Shown: in pieces, positions 16,240-20,671 of the stretch
How the letters are laid out: every line of letters starts with the position of its first letter
How positions within the stretch are numbered: position 1 is the first letter of the stretch
Assembly: GCA_001940725.1 (NCBI GenBank)
Contig: MDVR01000155.1
Coordinates: 1-20,671 of the forward strand
DNA from: Candidatus Heimdallarchaeota archaeon LC_2
Lineage (GTDB): Archaea > Asgardarchaeota > Heimdallarchaeia > Heimdallarchaeales > Kariarchaeaceae
DNA: 20,671 nt
Direction of reading: 5' to 3'
Made by a program: the position numbers and the translations under genes
Notes under the pieces: model-generated
Told to the model about the DNA's origin: nothing
Database searches by the model: none
Seen by the model: the letters and a program-made list of their open reading frames with translations, nothing else

Positions 16240-19200
16240 TTATTCCCATGGTTCAAGAGCTTTTCTTAAACTTATAAATTCCTTAGAATTTTCCCCAAAC
16301 TCATCATTAACAAGATTTTCAATATCTCCAGCTACTTGTATAAAAACGGTTCTATTTTTCGATTGATCTTCCTTCGCAAGTGATGGTACTTCAATTCCAA
16401 ATTCATCCTCAATAACATCATGAAAATCATCTTTTCGAGTGGTATTCAAAATATCAATTATAAACTGTATTAATTCAATTATCTCCACTTTGTCAACTGA
16501 GTTTGCAATCGCCTCTTTACCAATAAAACTATCAGATGCATCTTCATAATATAATTCCAAAGAAAAATTATTGGATTTGTTAATCAATTTGATCTTTTTA
16601 GGTATCCATATTGTTTTCTCGTCATCCAACATTTCATGCATGTCACTATCACATTCCTCTCTATGTACAATAATTATCTTTTGCCAATATCGGTAATCGT
16701 TATGATTCTCGAGTACAATAGTGAGAGCTCCTAATTGAGTAGAAAGCGTACTTAAGCCAGTTTCATAATTATTATTCCTTAGACATTCATTATTATCACC
16801 AAGTATATCTTTAACGTGACGAAATCCAGTAGCGATATTATAATATGTCATCTTGAGGGCACCATCTATTTCTGTAATTGATTCAACCTCAAAGGTTGGA
16901 TTTATCTTACTACTTCCAGGAGGTAATTTCCATAAATTATACTCAAATCTTTCCCGCATTAGTCTTCGAATCCAATAACTCTCTTGACATATTTCGTCAT
17001 CAGCAAGTTGCAAATTAAACACAAAAAAATCGTGAAATCCTGTTTTGATATTTTCTATTGAAATAAAAGGATCTCGAAATATGAAAAAAATTTCCTTACC
17101 ATCCAAATTTTTTTGGTAATTTCTAATCAAGCTTTTTGGAAAGTTTGGTGGATAGTCAATCAATTCAAGCTTCCAACAATCATCATGGACATAAGAATCA
17201 TAATTTCTCAAATTTATAGATTTATTTTCTCCCATTAATTTGACAAAACGATAAATTTGATCTTCACTTTGTTTTTCAATTTGACATTGGTCATCATCAT
17301 GTATTAACTCAAAACTAACAGCCTTGAAATCTTCTTCCTTCAAGTCTTGTAAATAACTAAATTTTTTCCAAAATTTTCTTGGATTGCTTGGAATTTTATC
17401 ATTGTCAATATCTCCCCCAGATTGAACATAAGATTTAATGACACCAAATGCGTTCCATTCGACATCGTTGATAGGGTCCAATTGATAGGATTGATCTTTG
17501 ATTTTAACAGATCCAGTTTTCAGCTCTCTGAGATATTTTATCATTAGATGGCTATTGTCAAAATCGTCATTGTAAAATGGTTCCACATTTAGCATTTTAC
17601 CTTCATGTTTTTCCTTCTGCTTATACGTGTAAAATTCTATGGGAATGGAATCCTGGTCAGAATAGCCAAATGTCATATACAATCTTGGTCTGACGTAGCA
17701 TTTAAGATTGATCAAAACATCTTCCATAGATATTTCTTCAGGTTCTACTTCATCTGGATTAGGAGGCTTAATATTGGTTGCTGTAATTTTGAAATACTTA
17801 ATTCTATTAAAAAAATCATCATATTCGATTCTAAATTTTCCAATCAGATACCAGATACTATATTGATGTTTCCACAGGAAATCCTGCCCCCTAAAACTAG
17901 TGATTAGAACTGGATAGGATTCTTCTGTATGACTTCCAAGTTTGTCTTTCATATCATATAATAAATTATCATCAAATTCTGAATGGTACCTGTAATCACT
18001 CGATCCAAAGATACCATTATACTTAATCTGAATTAGCATTGGATGATAATTCTGAAGATAAAACCAAACATATCTAGTTGATCCTTCTCTTATTGTTTCC
18101 ATCTGCCCATACCTGTAGTTATGGCCTGTTTTGATTTCTTTTCTCCTTTTATTTCTGAGTTTTACTCTAGTTTTCAAATAGTTCCAAATCAAGGTAGTGT
18201 TGTAGTTTGAAGCTCTTAAATTTGGATTCTTGGGATAAAAACCAATCATTTGTAGACTGTATGAGAATAATTCTTTCCATATCTTTTCTAGTTCAAGCTC
18301 ATCCATTGATGGATGTAATAATTTCAGTCCTAATATCAATAAGTAATTTGCATTACCATAGTTTAAAAAGAAATCTTCTTCTTCAATTATTTCTTGTGGA
18401 GCGTTTTGATTATCTCTAATATAGAGTTTATAAGCATTATTTCTATGTGAGGTAAATAAATCCCATAGATAAGTGTTACTCTCGGTTTCCCAAAACAATA
18501 TAGCTTCTTTTATTGTATGACAAGGGGTTTTAGCAGCAATTTCATTTCTCAATAACTTAATTAGTTTAGCTAAATCCTCTTTTTCTTTAACTGTTAAATA
18601 TTTATAATTATTAACATGGCGTTTTAATAATCGAAGAGCACTCCTAAGTCGCAATCTTTCCTGATAATCAAGATCGTCAATATTAAAGTGAGGAACCAAA
18701 TATGAAGTTGTGATTGGAAAAATCGTTTGCACCTTTTCTACATAATCAAATCGCTGTTTACCACGGGATAGAAAGTTGGCATTAATTAATTCTTTAATCA
18801 CGATCCTAGAATCTTTTCTTGGTTTTCTCTCTATAGGATGATATGTTAGATTAGAATATTTCGAATTGATTCCTGTTTGGGCAGTAATTGCAGGTGTTTG
18901 AGATAGTGTATCAATTGAATATTCTATTTTTGGGAAACAAATTGATCTGTCTTTTGCTAGCCAAGGAAGTAAATCATATGCTTTCTCAATCTCAATTTGT
19001 TGTCTTTCTTTATCAACTCGTATATTCCTATATTTATTTAATTTCGATTCGAATCTTTTACCATAGAATCTAGCTGAATGTCTTCGCAAAGGAATAATTG
19101 ATTGCCATTTTTCCTTTATTTTATCAGATTTTTCTAATTTATCCAATTCAAGTATTATTCGGTGACTTTCATATTGAGGATTTTTGTGATTTGATTGTTT

Positions 19201-20671
19201 AGGTGCGGTTGGTAGATTGTAAATTACTTTAGTGATGTAAGAGGCACGTTTTGTATCAAATTTTATGGTTCTCATTTGATATAAACTGGACGTATCTTCA
19301 TCAACAGGAGCTTTATCAATCCAAAAGACAGTAGCTTTTTCAGGTACTTTAGCAAGAATTTCTTTTTCAACAAACTCTAATTTTTGTTTGGACACCATTG
19401 ATCTAAAGAAATCCCACCCAGCAAAGATATACACCGTATTCTTACCATCCTCACTAGATCCTGTACTTTCATTGCTTTGATCTTGTTCATCTAGCTTTTG
19501 CTCATTTTTAGAATAATCGTCTAGATCAGGAATTTCATTAAATATTGCATAATCTGGCCAGGAAATGATTTCAATTTGATTTAGCATTTTTAGAAAATAT
19601 TTAGATTCCGATACCCTCAATCGCTCATTTCTGAATTTGGACAACATATTTACCATATCGATTAATACAATTCGTTTATCTCGATATTTTCGGACAACAT
19701 GAGGTATCAGATGATGATAAGTGGCAACCCATCCAGCTGAATATCCAGCAGATGTTGGACTTTCTGCATATAAATACAAAATATGTTCTCGTGTGGCTTC
19801 TTTTCCCAGTTCTGGAATATTAAATTCTTTGGTTTCACAATATAATCTCTTATTTATTATTGAATGTAATTTAATATGGGTTGTTTGTAGAATGGGTTGC
19901 ATAACTATTGAGATTTTATTATCACAGCTTTCATCATAATAAACCATTTGAGAAGATATTTCTTCTGTTTCTAGATTTGCCAAAACTGATCGGATGAGGG
20001 AAAGTATTGGATTTCTATAATTCAACCATTCATTGCTGTTTGCTGATGGTCCGACTCTTATTATACCCTTGAACAAATTACATTCTTCATTTGGTCTTAT
20101 TTTATTGTAATTTGATTTGATAAGATCCTCATATTGGTTAAGTTGTTCTTCTTCGTCTATTGTAATTTTCATAGATCCAAAATTAATCCATTCCTTATCA
20201 GATAATAGGACTTTTTTATGTCTGAATTTGGGTTTGATTATATCCTCATTGTATTTATTTATCTCACCTATCAAATCCCATTGATACCCAAATCTGGTTT
20301 TTATATCGAATAGTGCTATTGGTTTCCAGTTATTATTAGTTTCATTTTTCTTGAAAACAATAAAATCAGCACGTCTAGGATTATTTCTATCTCCGATTTT
20401 CAATTCTGAAACTATTAAATATTCATCATTGTTGTATCTATATTTATCTCCACCTTCAATCACATTATCAATAAAGTAAGGTTGAGGTAAACCATAAGAA
20501 ATTCTATTATGAAATTTAGTACCGTACACCCTCGCACTAGCATCTCTTCGGTCCAATATTCTATCGATAGCTTGGGTTGTAAAATATGTATGATATTGTT
20601 CCTCCACGTTCTGATTATTTAAAAAAACCTTTGGATCTATATTTCTACTCTTTGGATAATACTCTTTAAAC
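16240..20671 (-). CDS. Unrecognised giant protein with PD-(D/E)XK-type nuclease motif; 5' end probably beyond window
   Basis: I do not recognise this family. Numbering from GTG at 20607 gives 1455 residues, but the frame stays open and protein-like to the window edge (KEYYPKSRNIDPKVFLNNQN directly precedes that GTG), and no ribosome binding site lies before the GTG, so the true start is probably outside. Residues 60-110 match a restriction-endonuclease fold: RRADFIVF (Asp 81) and, about 20 residues on, ALFDIKTR (Asp 101, Lys 103), i.e. D-x19-DxK. Residues 275-465 alternate strands and helices like a Rossmann/RecA core: ILYLYAES (276-283), a glycine/serine loop without Lys, RIVLIDMV (312-319, Asp 317), TVYIFAGWDFF (391-401) and VFWID (427-431), with an acidic Ser/Glu/Asn-rich linker at 361-390. 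SARVYGTKF (24-32) recurs as SARFYGKRF (511-519). The remaining ~900 residues have no familiar motif, signal peptide or membrane segment. It converges on jetD across 104 bases. A DNA-processing or defence role is inferred from motif and context only. Confidence 0.85.
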   Translation of the reverse strand, partial: FKEYYPKSRNIDPKVFLNNQNVEEQYHTYFTTQAIDRILDRRDASARVYGTKFHNRISYGLPQPYFIDNVIEGGDKYRYNNDEYLIVSELKIGDRNNPRRADFIVFKKNETNNNWKPIALFDIKTRFGYQWDLIGEINKYNEDIIKPKFRHKKVLLSDKEWINFGSMKITIDEEEQLNQYEDLIKSNYNKIRPNEECNLFKGIIRVGPSANSNEWLNYRNPILSLIRSVLANLETEEISSQMVYYDESCDNKISIVMQPILQTTHIKLHSIINKRLYCETKEFNIPELGKEATREHILYLYAESPTSAGYSAGWVATYHHLIPHVVRKYRDKRIVLIDMVNMLSKFRNERLRVSESKYFLKMLNQIEIISWPDYAIFNEIPDLDDYSKNEQKLDEQDQSNESTGSSEDGKNTVYIFAGWDFFRSMVSKQKLEFVEKEILAKVPEKATVFWIDKAPVDEDTSSLYQMRTIKFDTKRASYITKVIYNLPTAPKQSNHKNPQYESHRIILELDKLEKSDKIKEKWQSIIPLRRHSARFYGKRFESKLNKYRNIRVDKERQQIEIEKAYDLLPWLAKDRSICFPKIEYSIDTLSQTPAITAQTGINSKYSNLTYHPIERKPRKDSRIVIKELINANFLSRGKQRFDYVEKVQTIFPITTSYLVPHFNIDDLDYQERLRLRSALRLLKRHVNNYKYLTVKEKEDLAKLIKLLRNEIAAKTPCHTIKEAILFWETESNTYLWDLFTSHRNNAYKLYIRDNQNAPQEIIEEEDFFLNYGNANYLLILGLKLLHPSMDELELEKIWKELFSYSLQMIGFYPKNPNLRASNYNTTLIWNYLKTRVKLRNKRRKEIKTGHNYRYGQMETIREGSTRYVWFYLQNYHPMLIQIKYNGIFGSSDYRYHSEFDDNLLYDMKDKLGSHTEESYPVLITSFRGQDFLWKHQYSIWYLIGKFRIEYDDFFNRIKYFKITATNIKPPNPDEVEPEEISMEDVLINLKCYVRPRLYMTFGYSDQDSIPIEFYTYKQKEKHEGKMLNVEPFYNDDFDNSHLMIKYLRELKTGSVKIKDQSYQLDPINDVEWNAFGVIKSYVQSGGDIDNDKIPSNPRKFWKKFSYLQDLKEEDFKAVSFELIHDDDQCQIEKQSEDQIYRFVKLMGENKSINLRNYDSYVHDDCWKLELIDYPPNFPKSLIRNYQKNLDGKEIFFIFRDPFISIENIKTGFHDFFVFNLQLADDEICQESYWIRRLMRERFEYNLWKLPPGSSKINPTFEVESITEIDGALKMTYYNIATGFRHVKDILGDNNECLRNNNYETGLSTLSTQLGALTIVLENHNDYRYWQKIIIVHREECDSDMHEMLDDEKTIWIPKKIKLINKSNNFSLELYYEDASDSFIGKEAIANSVDKVEIIELIQFIIDILNTTRKDDFHDVIEDEFGIEVPSLAKEDQSKNRTVFIQVAGDIENLVNDEFGENSKEFISLRKALEPWE

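Noticed and set aside
1..20671. CRISPR arrays, tRNA or rRNA genes, insertion sequences or transposases
   Set aside because: No regularly spaced repeats, no cloverleaf or rRNA-like stretch, no transposase motif and no flanking terminal repeats were seen on reading both strands.

Overview
The window is A+T-rich DNA (roughly one-third G+C by eye) that reads as archaeal. It carries a complete nurA-herA-mre11-rad50 operon, a gene set characteristic of archaea. Three gene starts have TATA-like boxes about 25 bases upstream with little room for a leader, and internal operon genes start behind GGAGG-type ribosome binding sites or in ATGA stop/start overlaps. The low G+C and gene content would suit several archaeal lineages (an Asgard archaeon is one possibility), but nothing here fixes the phylum.

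Layout. (1) 91-756, minus strand: a small regulator with a CARF-like N-terminal domain and a winged-helix C-terminus, divergent from the repair operon. The 111-base spacer (757-867) holds TATA-like boxes in both directions and a repeated/inverted operator-like sequence. (2) 868-8075, plus strand: nurA, herA, mre11 and rad50 in a tight operon, all with intact catalytic motifs. Together they form the archaeal double-strand-break end-processing machine. (3) 8076-8269: a spacer with a T-tract likely ending the repair operon and a TATA-like box for the next one. (4) 8270-16135, plus strand: a four-gene operon with the order, sizes and motifs of a Wadjet (JetABCD/MksFEBG) anti-plasmid system: kleisin-like JetA, MukE-like JetB, a 1487-residue SMC-type ATPase JetC, and the Toprim-containing nuclease JetD. 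The jetD reading frame starts immediately after jetC and has no ATG, GTG or TTG in the expected place, so its start is non-canonical or hides a one-base error. (5) 16240-20671, minus strand: a convergent, very large gene (at least 1455 residues, reading frame open at the window edge) that I do not recognise. It has a PD-(D/E)XK-type nuclease motif near its N-terminus, a Rossmann/RecA-like region without a usable Walker A lysine, and an internal duplication of a SARxYGxxF motif.

How they may work together. Known biology: Wadjet extrudes loops on small circular DNA and JetD cuts it; HerA-NurA and Mre11-Rad50 process DNA ends. Inference: their side-by-side placement, with a CARF-like regulator on one flank and an unknown nuclease-like giant on the other, suggests a DNA-ends island in which Wadjet linearises invading circles and the HerA-NurA/Mre11-Rad50 set could degrade the products. 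Adjacency alone does not prove coupling, and the repair operon may simply be the housekeeping copy.
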